Below, one piece after another: positions 42,104-54,100 of a DNA stretch of 64,000 bases; the stretch's first letter is position 1; each line of letters begins with the position of its first letter. The notes beneath the pieces are model-generated. The model ran no database searches and was not told where the DNA came from. It saw only the letters and a list, made by a program, of their open reading frames with translations. The translations under genes were made by a program, and so were the position numbers. The DNA is from Beverwykella pulmonaria (lineage: Eukaryota; Ascomycota; Dothideomycetes; Pleosporales; Melanommataceae). The stretch lies in the NCBI GenBank assembly GCA_001599595.1, contig BCHH01000020.1, positions 62,001-126,000 on the forward strand, given 5' to 3'.

Positions 42104-42690
42104 ATGTCTGATCACGCTGCTACTGGTATGTCATCATCCCCCTGGTCTCCGTCTCTCAGTTGAGGATTGGAACAAACCCGTCTCAAACGGCAATCCATAC
42201 TAATATCTATGTAAGGTGTCGACGCTTCACCTACGACAAGCCCCGTCGACATGCAATCCAAAGACCCTTTTGCCTCCCAGCGAGAAACCAATAACGGTAC
42301 ACATCCCACATCCCACCATTCCCATTCCCTGTCCCTATCTCTTATCTTCAACCCCGCCTAACAACGCTATACCAGACCCCTTCGCCAGCAACAAACTCGG
42401 CGACGTAGCTGGCAGCGACGACATGCGCATGTCGTCCTCGCCACCTAACAGCCGCGACCGCCGCATGAGCAAAGAATGGGATGCGTCAAAGGTACCCCCA
42501 TCACGCTTCCAGCGCCGCGAGGGCAGCATTTACTCGACGCCGAATTCGAGGGATGGTCATGTGAAGGGTGCGGACAGGGATAAGGCGTACCATGATAAGC
42601 TCAAGGAGAGGGTACGACATCTAATAGTCGACGTGCCTTTGCAGGGACGAAATGCTAACGTGTTGCTAGGGTTGGTCTACGTCCAAATAG
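42104..42690 (+). CDS. Small conserved fungal protein, function unknown (119 aa)
   Basis: Four exons (42104-42125, 42216-42296, 42376-42611, 42670-42690) give 119 aa in frame, starting MSDHAATGVDASPTTSPVDM and ending KLKERGWSTSK. The last coding exon is 21 nt. The middle is hydrophilic and probably disordered, with RRMSKEWDASKVPPSRFQRR and EGSIYSTPNSRDGHV. The protein has no signal, membrane helix or known domain that I can see. The WDASKVPPSRFQ block looks like a conserved core, and I have an impression of similar small ascomycete proteins but cannot name a function. The exon pattern with good splice sites supports a real gene. Confidence 0.7.
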
Positions 42691-44717
42691 ATGAACGTGC
42701 TGTCGTTTTCTTTCCTTCGCTACGAGAGCGAGATGAGTGTACAAAGTGGGAGGTATGAGTGGCGAATGCTTTCCTGGGCGTTATCTGTATCATTTATGAA
42801 CCTACACAAACAAACACTGCGGAGGATGTCTCTACGATGCTGCGACGCGGTCCATGATGGCTTTATGCGGATATCCACATGCTCGAGCGCATTGAATGGA
42901 ATACTATCTTCATTCTATCAAATGCTGATAATGATTAACGTTTCAAGGGCTGAACTGAACAAATCTTCGACTCGCGTACTTGGTGGAGTCCCAACACTAA
43001 AATCTTGGAGGACCGTAAAATTGCCAGTATTTAGTCAAAACAAGCCCAATAAAGCTCAAATTTATCGCGATAATTATGCCATAAAGTTGTTCTTTCTCAG
43101 CAAGGTGCTTGAAGTTGGCTGGATGGAACTTTTCAGCCCAGTCTTGCCATAGAGTCTCATCCAGCTCTGTGATATATTCCTAAGCAATCTGCTTAATCAC
43201 CTTGCTGCTAGATGTGACCTCATAGCCCTCTAGTACTCTACGTTATTTTGTTGCAAAGGCAGTACGCTTCGCCCCCGCAGCCTTGTTAACGCCGAGTTTT
43301 GCCGTGATTTGTGTGGATGCGAGGCCAGCACCCTCTCTAATGGTAACAATAGATACCTTCTGGTCCTAAGTGAGACTTTTATGGCCCTTCAGGTAGCAGT
43401 TATGGAGTAATCCAGACATGAAGTTGGTGATTCCAGGTGGCGAACTTCACCGAATTCTGCCAGGGCGGTAACGCTAGCGTCTTGGCTCACTGAATCGTAG
43501 ATTTGTTAAGTTTGAATAGATGAGTGATGAGCAGTTGTGACGAGAAATGATGTAAGTGGATGACGTGAGGTACATTCGCCACGGAACTCACCGTGGATTG
43601 TAGTTTGATGGTCTGTGCGTTGATGTCGAACTTTGGCGCCTGAGGCTTCGGTACCGTTCAATGATGAGGTTCCGTCAATCTTCACCTTACAAAAGGAAAA
43701 ACCAGACGTGCACCTGACCTCTCTTCTGCGATTACAATCCCACAGTTGCATTACCTAGATGAGGTACTAACCGCAGCTAGCGAGCTTTCGGGTCGAAGCA
43801 GGTACCACCACAAACCTCAGCAGCACCCAGCAAACAATCCTAGCGATTATTTCCTAAGCCTACGGAATATACCCTACTTTTGCTGTTCATATTCTATCAT
43901 ACTACTTCCTTTCGCTATACAATGCAAACAATCAAGCACCGGAATCAGAAAACCACGGTCAGTCTCTCCGAGTAAAACGCATTGAGAGAGGCTGGCGCGG
44001 GGCCCTTTTTTTCGTTTTTCTTTACGGAAGGGAGGGAGGGGGGTGGTTTGAGTTCGAAACCGCTTTACTCTACTCTCTTGTTGCTGTTTAGTTTTGAGGT
44101 GGTTTGTAGAGTGCACGTGTGCAAATGTGCAGTAGATAGGCAGCAGGTAGGCAGCAGCCTCCTTCCACCCTTTGCACACTGGAAGCAAACGCCCATGTAG
44201 TCTCTTGTCATAAAATTCCTTTCGACACAAAATGTAATAGATAGATTTTTCTATGCAAGAGAAGTTTGCACAGTATATATAACTTAAATAATTCTGCAGA
44301 ATGAATAGGAAAGTCGCTATATCAAAGTCACCTTCGGGTTTACACTGTTCCTTCATCTGGCAACAGAGAATGAATGATTTGGTATCCAGCGGATTTTAAC
44401 ACGTTGGTACTTCTTTCCTTTTTGCTTGCACACTAGCAGAAGTAGGAGGACGGGAAGCGGGTTCGAGCTGCGTAGGTTGCTGTTTACTTTTGTGCGAGGC
44501 AGTAAGATTTTACAAATGTAAACGCAGGGAGTAGCTACCTGATGATTCACGTGCACGGTCGCGAGCTGTTATGCCGTCAGCTCTAAATTCCTAATATTAG
44601 ATTTGCGCTAAAGGCCACAGCAACAAGTCAATATCGCTCTGCAATAGTCTAGCCTGGACAATATCTACCATACTGTCAATGTTCCCCACCACCCTCCCCT
44701 CTCATTCATCCCCCTCC
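42691..44717. other. Long intergenic region with a possible transposon relic
   Basis: No intact gene was recognised. The part 42950-43430 may be a decayed mobile element (annotated separately). The remainder up to the FIG4-like gene shows only short frames. Confidence 0.45.
42950..43430 (-). pseudogene. Possible transposase N-terminal relic
   Basis: On the minus strand one frame with stops reads as a helix-turn-helix-like segment, SIVTIREGAGLASTQITAKL, followed by GVNKAAGAKRTAFATK and, after stops, YITELDETLWQDWAEKF. The stops are TAA and TAG where Gln is plausible, as in the transposon island. No terminal repeats were found, and the family is uncertain. Confidence 0.3.
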
Positions 44718-47700
44718 CTACCGCACAGGCAACTGCGTCATCCACTCAGGATCAACCTTACTTTGTTTGAAAAAGCTCTTCCCTTTCAACCACTGCCGAT
44801 ACGCCTTATACCTCTTCTTCGCACCGTCATCATCCTCGACATCGAGCGGATTTTCCTTCACCTGTAAAAACTCTTCAAACTCCTCTATATCTTCCTCTGC
44901 CGTCTGGAACTTCATACTAGGATTGTGTAAGGGTGGGGAGTCGGGAGCATGGACCGGGTAGTGCGAGAAGGGGATGTTGATGCTAAGGCCGGCGGCGGAA
45001 GTCGGGCGCGAGGCAGCATCGGGGGAGTAGGGTTGCGCGGTGGCGGGTTGGATTCCGATACCGCCCTCGGACATACAGAGATACTCATGGAATTCGAGAG
45101 CTGCAGGGTCGTCGGCGGAGGGCGTCTCGGTGCTTACAACGAGGGGGAGATTTAATGGGTGTTCGATGTACCGTGTATACTCCTCTTCCTCAGCAGTGGT
45201 CACGGAGGGGTTTAGGCTGTTTTCATGGAACTGCATAAGTGTCCATTGGTTCATAAGGGATTTGTCGGCAGGCCGGAAGGGTCGCGTTGTGCCGTTTGAT
45301 ATGCCTGTTGAGGTGGATGTCGAGAGTGAAGGGTAGGCGCCAAGTCGAGACAGCGTAGAGGCCTCAAAATGTGTATCTCGCAATATGGACTGTTTGATAG
45401 GGGATTGGGAATGCGTTTCAGGGATGTGTAGATGGGGGTGCTTGTGCCGCTGGGTAATGATAGGGTTCCCGCGGGAATCGGTCTCGCTCGAGGGGTCCAC
45501 GATGGTGACGCCTTTTCTTGGAGGTTTCTTCGCGCCTTTGCCTTGTAACTCATGGTCTTGTTGTTTCTTCCGAATGACGAAGGGGGACATTTCATCTTTG
45601 CGCGAAGGGAAGGTTTTATCAGGCGCACTGTGAGCCGGGAGCGCTAGCCGGAAAGCGAAGATCTTGCGGAAGGAAGATATGGCGAGCGGGCGGTAGTACT
45701 CAAGCCAGTAGTCGTCGTAAGGACTGACGCCATTTTTTGTGAGCTGTAATTGTTTCTTGTTAGGCACGGTTAGGGCGGGGAGAGAGTATGGCTCTAGATT
45801 CTTGGGGGTATGCCAGGATATGTAGCTCCGACGGGGTCTGCCAAAGTGGGAGCGCGGGTCTTCATGATGGAGATAGTAATCGGTAGATAGATCCCATAAC
45901 ATTGGTTGTCCATGGTTAAAGGTGTAGTTTCCAAGGAACAGGTTGTATGCTTCTTGTCGTTGGGAGTCGAGGAACGAGTTGTGATAGTAGCGTTTGAAGC
46001 TCTCGACCATGTCTCGGGAGCTGCTTTGCCAGTGATTGATCTTGCGATATGTGGCCATAGTGTTGACTAGGTGGGAACCGCCATATTGTATTGCAATGGC
46101 ATCGCCGTGACCGTGGAACATGTGAGTGAAGATATCGACACAATCCGTATCGTACTCCACCGTGTTTCCTGCGATGACTCCGAGGGCTTGGAGCTGTCGA
46201 CCGAGCGCTCGTTTACCGATGACGAATTGACAGGCATTGGTCCGGTCGAGGCAGTCAATGCAGTTAGTCCTTGCAACACCGTTCTGAACCTGTGGCATGT
46301 TGATATCGCCATCGCCGTTGTGAAAGAAACCCGTCTTTTGAAGAACTTTCTCTGCAAGATATTCGAGCGTGCCAATAACATCCTGGCCTCGCGTTTTCGA
46401 CGCCCTTGCCATATCAAACGCTTCGTATATGATTTTTTTATCAGGAGGAAGTGACTGGTTGAGATATTTGATCGCGTCCTGGTACTCGGAAAGAAGTTTC
46501 GACTCTCTCGGCATGCGTTCTCGTGCTTTGATTAAGTTGAGGACGTATACTGGTGCACCGTATCTTTCGAACAGGTTGTCAAAGTGAAGCGCTGCCGCAC
46601 TGTAAAAGGGATCGATGAGGTTCAAGTCAATGTCAGGTTTGGGAGTGACACCGGTGTTGTCTTGCGTCCAGTATAATGGAATACTGCCTCGGTGCTGGAC
46701 ATATGATGTGTAAGTAGGGCTGGCGTAAAGTCGCGGTCCAGGTGCATGTAAAGAAGTAGTGAGAGCTTCAGACAGAATCTGCTCCGTCTCCACGTCGTTA
46801 GCGACGTAGCCTAAGTCGTTGGATCCACGTTTGAGAAATCGTGCGCCTGCAAAGTACCGCGATCGCCTTGCTATAATAGTGATGTATACTCTGCGACCGA
46901 AGACATCTAGCGAGGACTGATCGATATAACCGTGAATAATCGGGTGGCACCAATCGTAAACGTTCTTTAGAGCAAGGCGGGCAGGTTCGAGGAGATGATG
47001 GTTCCAGACAAACATGTCTTGGAAGTCTGGGCTAGAACTTGTCTTCCCCTCATTGAGGGCCGTTCTTTCTCGAATGATATTTTGCTGCAAACTTCTCGTA
47101 ATGTTATAGGAGAAGCTGAAGTAGAAAGACCGTGTGAGATCGATGCTGTTGAGAATGCCGAGAAATCTGGCTTCTTCCGGGTTCCGGTCTTTCTGGAATC
47201 GTGACGTCGACCCCGTTGTGAGGGGAATCAGCTCTGTACCTTCGATCTGGTGGATGTAATGGCCTCCTATCATCGCTACCTGCGCTCTTTTGGTAATTAA
47301 AAGCATATAATAAGCTTCAGTAAATCTTATGAATCCCAAGAGTCCCCAGGTGCTGCACTTGAGTTTCAGGCCCCCAGTACCCTTGTTGCCGTCATCGATA
47401 GCATTCAAGAGCTGGTTCATCTCTCGCTTGTCGTAAACGATATCATCTTCGAAGATATTTAGATGCCCAGGTGGTGCGGTACGATCAATTTTCAAAACCC
47501 GATAGTATCGATCCATGTTGTCCGCGCCAACCAGATAGAACCGTGTGCTTGTTTCGTAGAGTGAGAATTTGTGCATCCTATTGATCCCTTCCTCTCCAAC
47601 CTTATCGTACTTGGCATTCTTGTTCTTCTGCATAGCACCCGGGCTCGTAGATCTCTGGAAAGAATCCGGAACATCCAGCTCATCCTCTTCTCCATCAAAC

Positions 47701-47948
47701 TTCATCGACTCTGTCTCTCCCCCTAACAACCCGGTCATTTTCTCCAAATCAATATCCTGCCTGAAATCATCGTTGGCCGAATGTTCCGTCAAGGGCGTCA
47801 TTTCAGGACTACTAGCATTCATCGAGGATTCTTCCGAATCTGCCGGGTTTTGCTCCTGAATGCTGTCCTGACGCTCGGGCCCTATTGATAAACTGGGTAA
47901 TGAGCTGGTGCGCTCCGCCATCTCAGGCTTTGGCTTCGATCCGTCCAT
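44718..47948 (-). CDS. FIG4: Sac-domain polyphosphoinositide phosphatase (FIG4-type)
   Basis: A single-exon, 1076-aa protein. The Sac phosphatase domain starts near residue 125 (INRMHKFSLYETSTRFYLVG) and includes CSTWGLLGFIRFTEAYYMLL. It also has SFSYNITRSLQQNI, FVWNHHLLEP and the catalytic CX5R in NCIDCLDRTNACQFVIGKRA. FIG4 is the PI(3,5)P2 5-phosphatase that works in a complex with the Fab1/PIKfyve kinase and Vac14 on vacuolar membranes. The C-terminal ~350 residues (DYYLHHEDPRSHFGR..., WLEYYRPLAISSFRKIFAFR) match the long FIG4 tail rather than Sac1, which ends in membrane helices. No transmembrane segment is seen. Confidence 0.92.
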   Translation of the reverse strand: MDGSKPKPEMAERTSSLPSLSIGPERQDSIQEQNPADSEESSMNASSPEMTPLTEHSANDDFRQDIDLEKMTGLLGGETESMKFDGEEDELDVPDSFQRSTSPGAMQKNKNAKYDKVGEEGINRMHKFSLYETSTRFYLVGADNMDRYYRVLKIDRTAPPGHLNIFEDDIVYDKREMNQLLNAIDDGNKGTGGLKLKCSTWGLLGFIRFTEAYYMLLITKRAQVAMIGGHYIHQIEGTELIPLTTGSTSRFQKDRNPEEARFLGILNSIDLTRSFYFSFSYNITRSLQQNIIRERTALNEGKTSSSPDFQDMFVWNHHLLEPARLALKNVYDWCHPIIHGYIDQSSLDVFGRRVYITIIARRSRYFAGARFLKRGSNDLGYVANDVETEQILSEALTTSLHAPGPRLYASPTYTSYVQHRGSIPLYWTQDNTGVTPKPDIDLNLIDPFYSAAALHFDNLFERYGAPVYVLNLIKARERMPRESKLLSEYQDAIKYLNQSLPPDKKIIYEAFDMARASKTRGQDVIGTLEYLAEKVLQKTGFFHNGDGDINMPQVQNGVARTNCIDCLDRTNACQFVIGKRALGRQLQALGVIAGNTVEYDTDCVDIFTHMFHGHGDAIAIQYGGSHLVNTMATYRKINHWQSSSRDMVESFKRYYHNSFLDSQRQEAYNLFLGNYTFNHGQPMLWDLSTDYYLHHEDPRSHFGRPRRSYISWHTPKNLEPYSLPALTVPNKKQLQLTKNGVSPYDDYWLEYYRPLAISSFRKIFAFRLALPAHSAPDKTFPSRKDEMSPFVIRKKQQDHELQGKGAKKPPRKGVTIVDPSSETDSRGNPIITQRHKHPHLHIPETHSQSPIKQSILRDTHFEASTLSRLGAYPSLSTSTSTGISNGTTRPFRPADKSLMNQWTLMQFHENSLNPSVTTAEEEEYTRYIEHPLNLPLVVSTETPSADDPAALEFHEYLCMSEGGIGIQPATAQPYSPDAASRPTSAAGLSINIPFSHYPVHAPDSPPLHNPSMKFQTAEEDIEEFEEFLQVKENPLDVEDDDGAKKRYKAYRQWLKGKSFFKQSKVDPEWMTQLPVR

Positions 47949-48482
47949 CTTAGTGCTTCTGAAGGAACTGAATCAGTTCCAGGTCTTGGTTGCTGTTTGG
48001 AGGACGTGTCATGAGGACATGTTTGCTTTGTCTGAGACTTGCGGCGATGACGTGGGTCGTCGCGAAGACTCAGGACTTGTTATCGTAACTAGGGCTTTCG
48101 AAACACCAGGCCTATAATATTATCCTTTATTTTCGAAGAAGAGATTCGTTTGTTGGTTAGTCGAGGGCTGATGTTGAAGCGCAAACGTAAAGGAGTGCTT
48201 GTTTGAGCTGATAGAGCGTCTTGGCACTCTGGTCACTGCGCAACATGCATAGGGCTGATCACGTGGAAAGCCTCCTGCCTTACTTATATGGGACAATTTT
48301 ACAACCCAAGCATTCTGAAAAGTTGGCAAAGGAGTTGCTTGGAGCTTTTGAGCTCTTCAGTATAAGAGATTCGAGGATCACATAGCATGTTTTGATTAAC
48401 ATGTTGGATCAATGAGCTTGAGCATTGCGCCATTCATCCAGGGCACTTTGCTTGATCAACGAGTGGGTTATCATTGATAGAG
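47949..48482. other. Intergenic region
   Basis: This lies between the start of the FIG4-type gene and the end of the second MFS transporter, both on the minus strand. No gene was recognised. Confidence 0.45.
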
Positions 48483-50441
48483 CTACAGCATGAACTCAAA
48501 CGACTTGCGTTCACCTTTCACATCCCATTCCTCCTCAAGGGGGATCCCCGCATACTCCGCCTCTCTTTCCTTCCTCTCCCCTCTCTTATTCTGCGCCATC
48601 AACACCATCCTTAGCACCATCGCCAACACCCCCACCAACAGCATAAAGCATGCACATATCCCCATACCTCTAACATACCATGGGCCATCTTCTTTCGGAA
48701 AGATGCTCGTTCCAACAAGCGGTCCCATCTGCCCAATGATATTCAGCATTGCCATTCCAGTGCCCTTCTTGCTATCGCTCTCCTGGTTGTTGATCGTCCA
48801 GGTAATGATGATCGTGATAGCTGAGAAGAATCCTGCGGTCGCTGGATAGAGTGCCAGATATCGAAGAATAGTGTTTGAAGATTTATAGTAGCCCGAAATC
48901 GCGATCGTGCTATACCCGGCGGTGGCGAGGAGAGAGTGGAGTATTATGAATGTGGACCGTGTTTTAAAGCGATCAGAGTAGTAGGCTGTTGCGATGACTA
49001 CAACAAATGCAAAAAAATAAGGCGGGGCAGATAGTGCTTGCGCTGAGACAGCGGTGTAGCCTATATCTTTGATGATTGTGGGGAGGAAGACGGGCATGGA
49101 GCTGAATGCGACGTTGCAGCTGAAAAACATAAACTGTTCATATATCAGTATGAAGCTTACGGAGGAGGCATAAAACTTACCGCTGTGAGGTAGCATTTAG
49201 GATCTCGAAGCGTCTGGAAGACCTCTCGGAAATTTACTCCCTTCCGGCCTCCACTCCCATCCTCATATTTCTGCCTCGCGTCTTCCTCCTCACTCTCTTT
49301 CTCCTGCCGTAGCCTTAGCACCGCAACCTCCCTCTGCCTTGGACTTAACCATTTCGCCGTCCCGGGCCCATCAGGGACAAACTCCCACGCCCAAACTGCA
49401 ATCAACACACTAGGAAACCCCTCAACCAGAAAAAGCAACCTCCAAGGGCTCAACGGACCGTGTTCCCCAACTTTAGTGATGAGCCAAGCAAGACCGCCTG
49501 CAAATGATGCGGAAAGTGGACTCGCCGAAATGAAAAGTCCAGTTCTAAAAGCCAATTCATGCCGCCGGAAGAAGAAGGACAGATAGAAAGGGACACCAGG
49601 TCCAAATGCGGCCTCTCCTACTCCTAGGAGGGCGCGGAGGAAGAGGAGATACCCAAAAGATGTTGCTAAAGATTGGAGGGACGCTATAATGCCCCAGGAC
49701 AGTATGCAGATAGATATGTAGATATGAGGAGGTACAATGCGATACCTAGGCCAATGTCAGGATAGATCTGGATGGGACGATCATTGGCGATCCATACATC
49801 AATGTCATCCATTCGAACAGCTTGCAAGGTAACGAATTAGTCTCACAAGCCCTTGTTTCCTTAAAAAAAAAACGAGAGAGTTCCTTACAATATACGTAAT
49901 ATAAAAGGCCCAAAGCAGCCACTCATACTGCTTCGAGCTCAACCTTAGGTCGTCAGCCAAACCCGCTATCCGTGCATTTCCAATATCTGTCGTCCACATT
50001 AGCCAATTATCCACAAATACACAACTCTCACGATTCCCTTATTCCATCCAGCAACTCCACCACATCCAAGGACTTATAAATCCACCTACTCGACCGATCC
50101 AAAAAGCTCAAGCAGTACAACACCGCCATAAACGCCACCAACCTCCTATCCAACCTCTTTAACACCGCTCGGTCCTCATCAGGAGTATACAGCTCGTAGC
50201 TCTTTGCCGAACCCATCGAGAACCGCCGCGGGCTCGGCAGGAGACTTGTGTCCTCCTCGTACGGAACGCGTAAGCCATTGTCCCTGGACGTCGTATCACG
50301 AATGCTCGAGAGAGGTCTTAGTTCATAGGCTTCGGTGCCATGTAGGCCGTCGGCGAAGGAGGCGGAGGAGCGAGGGGAAGGCGTGAGCTGTGTGGAGGCA
50401 TCGTCGGTGCTCTGGGAAGCTGGGTTGGGAGAGGACGACAT
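48483..50441 (-). CDS. MFS transporter, anion:cation symporter (allantoate/nicotinate permease-like)
   Basis: Five exons (50441-50090, 49986-49889, 49820-49798, 49745-49181, 49133-48483) give 562 aa. The third exon is only 23 nt and carries LFEWMTL; it is required for the family sequence YITYILFEWMTLMYR. The signature around helix 1 is KRLDRRLVAFMAVLYCLSFL followed by DRSNIGNARIAGL. Then follow RALLGVGEAAFGPGVPFYLS, RTGLFISASPLSASFAGGLA and WRLLFLVEGFPSVLIA, all typical of the Dal5/Tna1 group. The N-terminal ~110 residues are Ser/Pro-rich and cytosolic. The protein probably takes up a small carboxylate or vitamin-like compound; the substrate cannot be read from the sequence. Confidence 0.9.
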
Positions 50442-51149
50442 GTTGTAAGATGCTCACAGCCCTGGAAGGGTCATGAGAATAGTGTTAAAGAATGTACTTG
50501 CATCTGCGAGTCGGAACAGAGCGACTCAGAACAGAGGAGCTGTGACGAGGAACGGATGAGATGGGATTGTTGGGCTGTTATTACCAGATCTCTAATGATG
50601 CGAGCAGCACGAGCGTCCGTGCACGTTACCCCGGATTTTCACGAAATTGGAGTGGAGCTTTGCTTTTTCCGCTTCTCTTCGAAATTGGTCCTTTTCGATC
50701 CTTTCATCTGATCAATTGAGCTCGTTTGACCTGCGCGCTTGTGCATACACTTTTGACTCGGGAGGGAAAACCCTTCACGCAAGCGAAGTCCAGTCAATAT
50801 GTAACTCTTCATTTTGCATGCTGATGGTATTCCCTAAATTCTGACTCCAAAACACCTTTCCGCATCAAACAGCTCTCGTCCTAGCCACCCGTCTATCTTG
50901 CCAGTGCTCAAACACTACCAACAAACTGCCTAGCAACATACAGAGTGGGAGAAAGACCAGAAACACCGATGCGATGAGAATACAAATGTAGATCCGGCCG
51001 TTGAACACCAAATGCAAAATGTCCTGAACGCCGTGAATATGCATGTCGCGCAGGTATAAATCACTCCCATAATCCTCTTTCCAGATACATGACACAACGC
51101 GTAGCTTTGTGTAAAAGCCTAAACGCCTGTCAAGTCAATATCAACGCAC
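50442..51149. other. Intergenic region
   Basis: Promoter of the MFS gene and 3' side of the RhoGEF gene. A 76-codon open frame on the minus strand (50865-51095) contains one hydrophobic segment but lacks other support. Confidence 0.4.
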
Positions 51150-54100
51150 TCACTCCCGAATCTGTGCCTTCAAGCCCGCGACCTCTCTCTTCAATCTCGC
51201 GTTCTCCTTCCTCAGCCTTGCAGCCTCCTCTTCACTTGCCCGCATCCGTCGATCTACTTCCTCATTTCCCTTGCCCTTCCGCACACTCTGCTCCACCTTC
51301 TCGAGCTCTTCATTAAACCGCACGTACAGAGCTTCGTTCTCGGCGTTCATGTCGCGGTACAGCTGGTCGAGACGCTTGGCGCGCGCTTCGCTAACCTGAA
51401 GGCTCGTTGCAACGTCCTGGCTGATAGAAGATGTGCGTGTTACGAGGGTCTCGAGGGTTGTTTTAAGATGTTTTTCCAACGAGGCGATGCGAACTTCGAG
51501 AGCTTTGTTAGAAGTAGGACCTATGGACGGGGGCGCCGAGGTTTGAGTTGTGAGTCGCGGGGTGCTTCGAGTGTTCAGTTCATGTCCTATAGCACTGAGC
51601 TCGCTTTGCAAATCCTTGGATGCCGTCTCGATATCTCGCTGTTGGTTTTGGAGACGCTCGCGCAGCTTTTGCGGACTCTGCATCTTGAGCTTCTTCGTTG
51701 AATTCGCAGATCCACCCGGTTTCATTAGAGGCCGAGGAGTGGACGAATGGACCTTGACCGTGTTTCCAGATGTGGGCCGTTCTGATAACCCAGCACCTAT
51801 GGGCTTAAGTGTAGGGATGGCGGATGTTGAGTCTGTACGCCTTTTGGTCGGGCCGTGAGCTTTGATCGTGACCTCGTCTTGTTTCTCTAGTTTCGTCGCT
51901 ATTGACTTTGGCCGCACACGATCCGGGCCGTTCGCTTGCGAGTTCTCTTTCCGCATCGGCGATCCAAGGCGCATGGGTGTCGGAATGGATGATTGCTTAG
52001 CCTGCGACGGCGTGGTGCGAGAAGGGGTGCTGGGCGAAGCGCTCGACTGCCTTTGATTTCGATGCGAAGAGTCCGGGTGACGAGGAGTTTGTGGAGACCA
52101 AGTAGGCGCATTATCAGCAAACTGCAACGCCTTCAGATCACTGAGTGAAGAGCGTCTCTTCTTTCGGGGAGGTCCAGCAGTGGACGGTACCTCTCCAATA
52201 GTTTTAAGAGCCGCACCCAAGAATGATCGACTGTAGGGGCTTGAGCCACCCTCGAAAGAAAACGCGCCCAACACAGTAGGACGGTCGCGAGAAGAGGGAC
52301 GTTTGGGCGACACGCGCATATTCGCATCTATAGAGTTAGAACGCCCAAGTGAAGCTGGCCCAGCTTTAGACAGGCTAGGGGGCTGGCTTTCTGCTCCATG
52401 GCTGTTCTTGCTCAAAGAGCGCCACAGCGAACCCACTTTCGACTCGTTCTCAGACTTGCTGTTCTCCCTTGACAAGGTACCGAACCCGAGGCGTTTCCGC
52501 AGAGACGTGTTGGAGTTCATGGATCCTGCAGCGGTAGAGCGGCCCTTCGAGTCCACAGAGCCATAGTTGGGGGTAGTAAAGCCGCTTTGTTGCATTGAGA
52601 AAAGCGCCTCAATATCTTGGATAAAACGATCCATCAGGGAAATGAAGTCATTGGGGTTCCCCTCTGGGACGAGCATTTCCGCAAAGGCGGCTGTCAGAAT
52701 CCCGCGATCGCCATCGTTTACGGTTCCATCGAGCAGTTCTGCAAGCAACCTGATGATCGCTCGCAGAGATCGTTGATTCTGGGGCGCTAATTCGTTGAAC
52801 GTTGTGCGAAAATATTCCTCGAACTCGCCAGGGTACATACTATCCGATTTCATCTGCAATGATATAAGGGTTGCATGAGAAATGACAGGACCCATTTTCT
52901 CTTTCCACTCCCGGTTGAGAAACTTTTCGAAAGCCGCGAACAGGACATCGACAGGTGAATGAGCAGCAATATCCATATTTGACGGATTCTCCAAGAGAGA
53001 GTTGTAAACTTCATTCACCGCCAGATCGTCCGCTACTGCTCTCCGCCGAACAGATTGTCCAACGATGTTGCCCTTTCGGGCGTGCATGGCCAAAATGAGA
53101 GTCGCGAAAGTCTCCTCTAGTTTCGTAAGCGAGTCTGTCGGCGTAGCGCTATTATTGAATCCAATGGTTTTGTTCGAGGATGTGGGTCGCGACAGCTCGC
53201 CATCTCGACTATGTGTACGTGTCGGAGCCGGGGGTAGAAGCGGTGCTATTCGAGGTATCTCGCCCATGGAAGGCATATTACGATGCAGCTTTCGCGCTCC
53301 GCCTTCTTTACCTACACTACCCCCAAATAGATTGGAGAGCATCTTCACAGGGGAGTTGGGGCGGCTCTTGCTATCCATTCCTTCTTCAATCTCATCGATC
53401 TGGAGTCTGAGAGCCTTAAGAATTTGCTGGTTCTGGAAGAGGTAGGCCTCAGCTAACGTGGGATTCTTGATCGTGTTGCGCAGCTGGAAAAAGTTTCCCA
53501 ATCGTTTTGTCAACACTGGCAGGAATTCGACGCTCGTTAGTTTGTCCCGCGCGGTGAAGTCGTTAACACCAGCAAATTCGAGAAGGAAGAATCCATCCTC
53601 GGGGACTGAAATCGAAATAGTCATTTCGATACCATTGTCGCCAACTTTAGCGGTGTGTGAGAATTTCGACGGATCGACCATTATCTGAACCTTGGCGGGC
53701 TCCCTACGACCTTCGATGGTTTGTCCCCCGACGTTTTCAGAGACTGAGGAGAAGAAGTTGAGATCGCCGGTAGCGCTGCGTACCTCCCATTTGCCACTCT
53801 CTCGTTCGGCTTCGGAGAACCGGCCTTCAATTTTCGCCTTGGCGACTTCTTCTACACATTTGTGTGCTTTGCCTTCATGAGCTCCCTGCAAGAAGAACAT
53901 TCGCACGCCCATGTTCTGTTGATCGCGACTTTTTGGCCTACTAGGTTGGCTAGACGTGGGCGTGGGAGAGATCAGCTGGAGGATGTTCCCCTCAGCATGT
54001 TCACTGAGAAAGACGTCGCAGAGCTTCAACTGCTGGTGGAAGATGAGCTCCGTTGACCCCGAAAAGGCTTCAGCAAATTTTGGGTTGTCCAAGTCGGCAA

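Noticed and set aside
50865..51095. 76-codon minus-strand frame with one hydrophobic helix
   Set aside because: It has a plausible membrane segment, but no homologue, splice link or promoter evidence; it lies directly after the RhoGEF stop and may be UTR.
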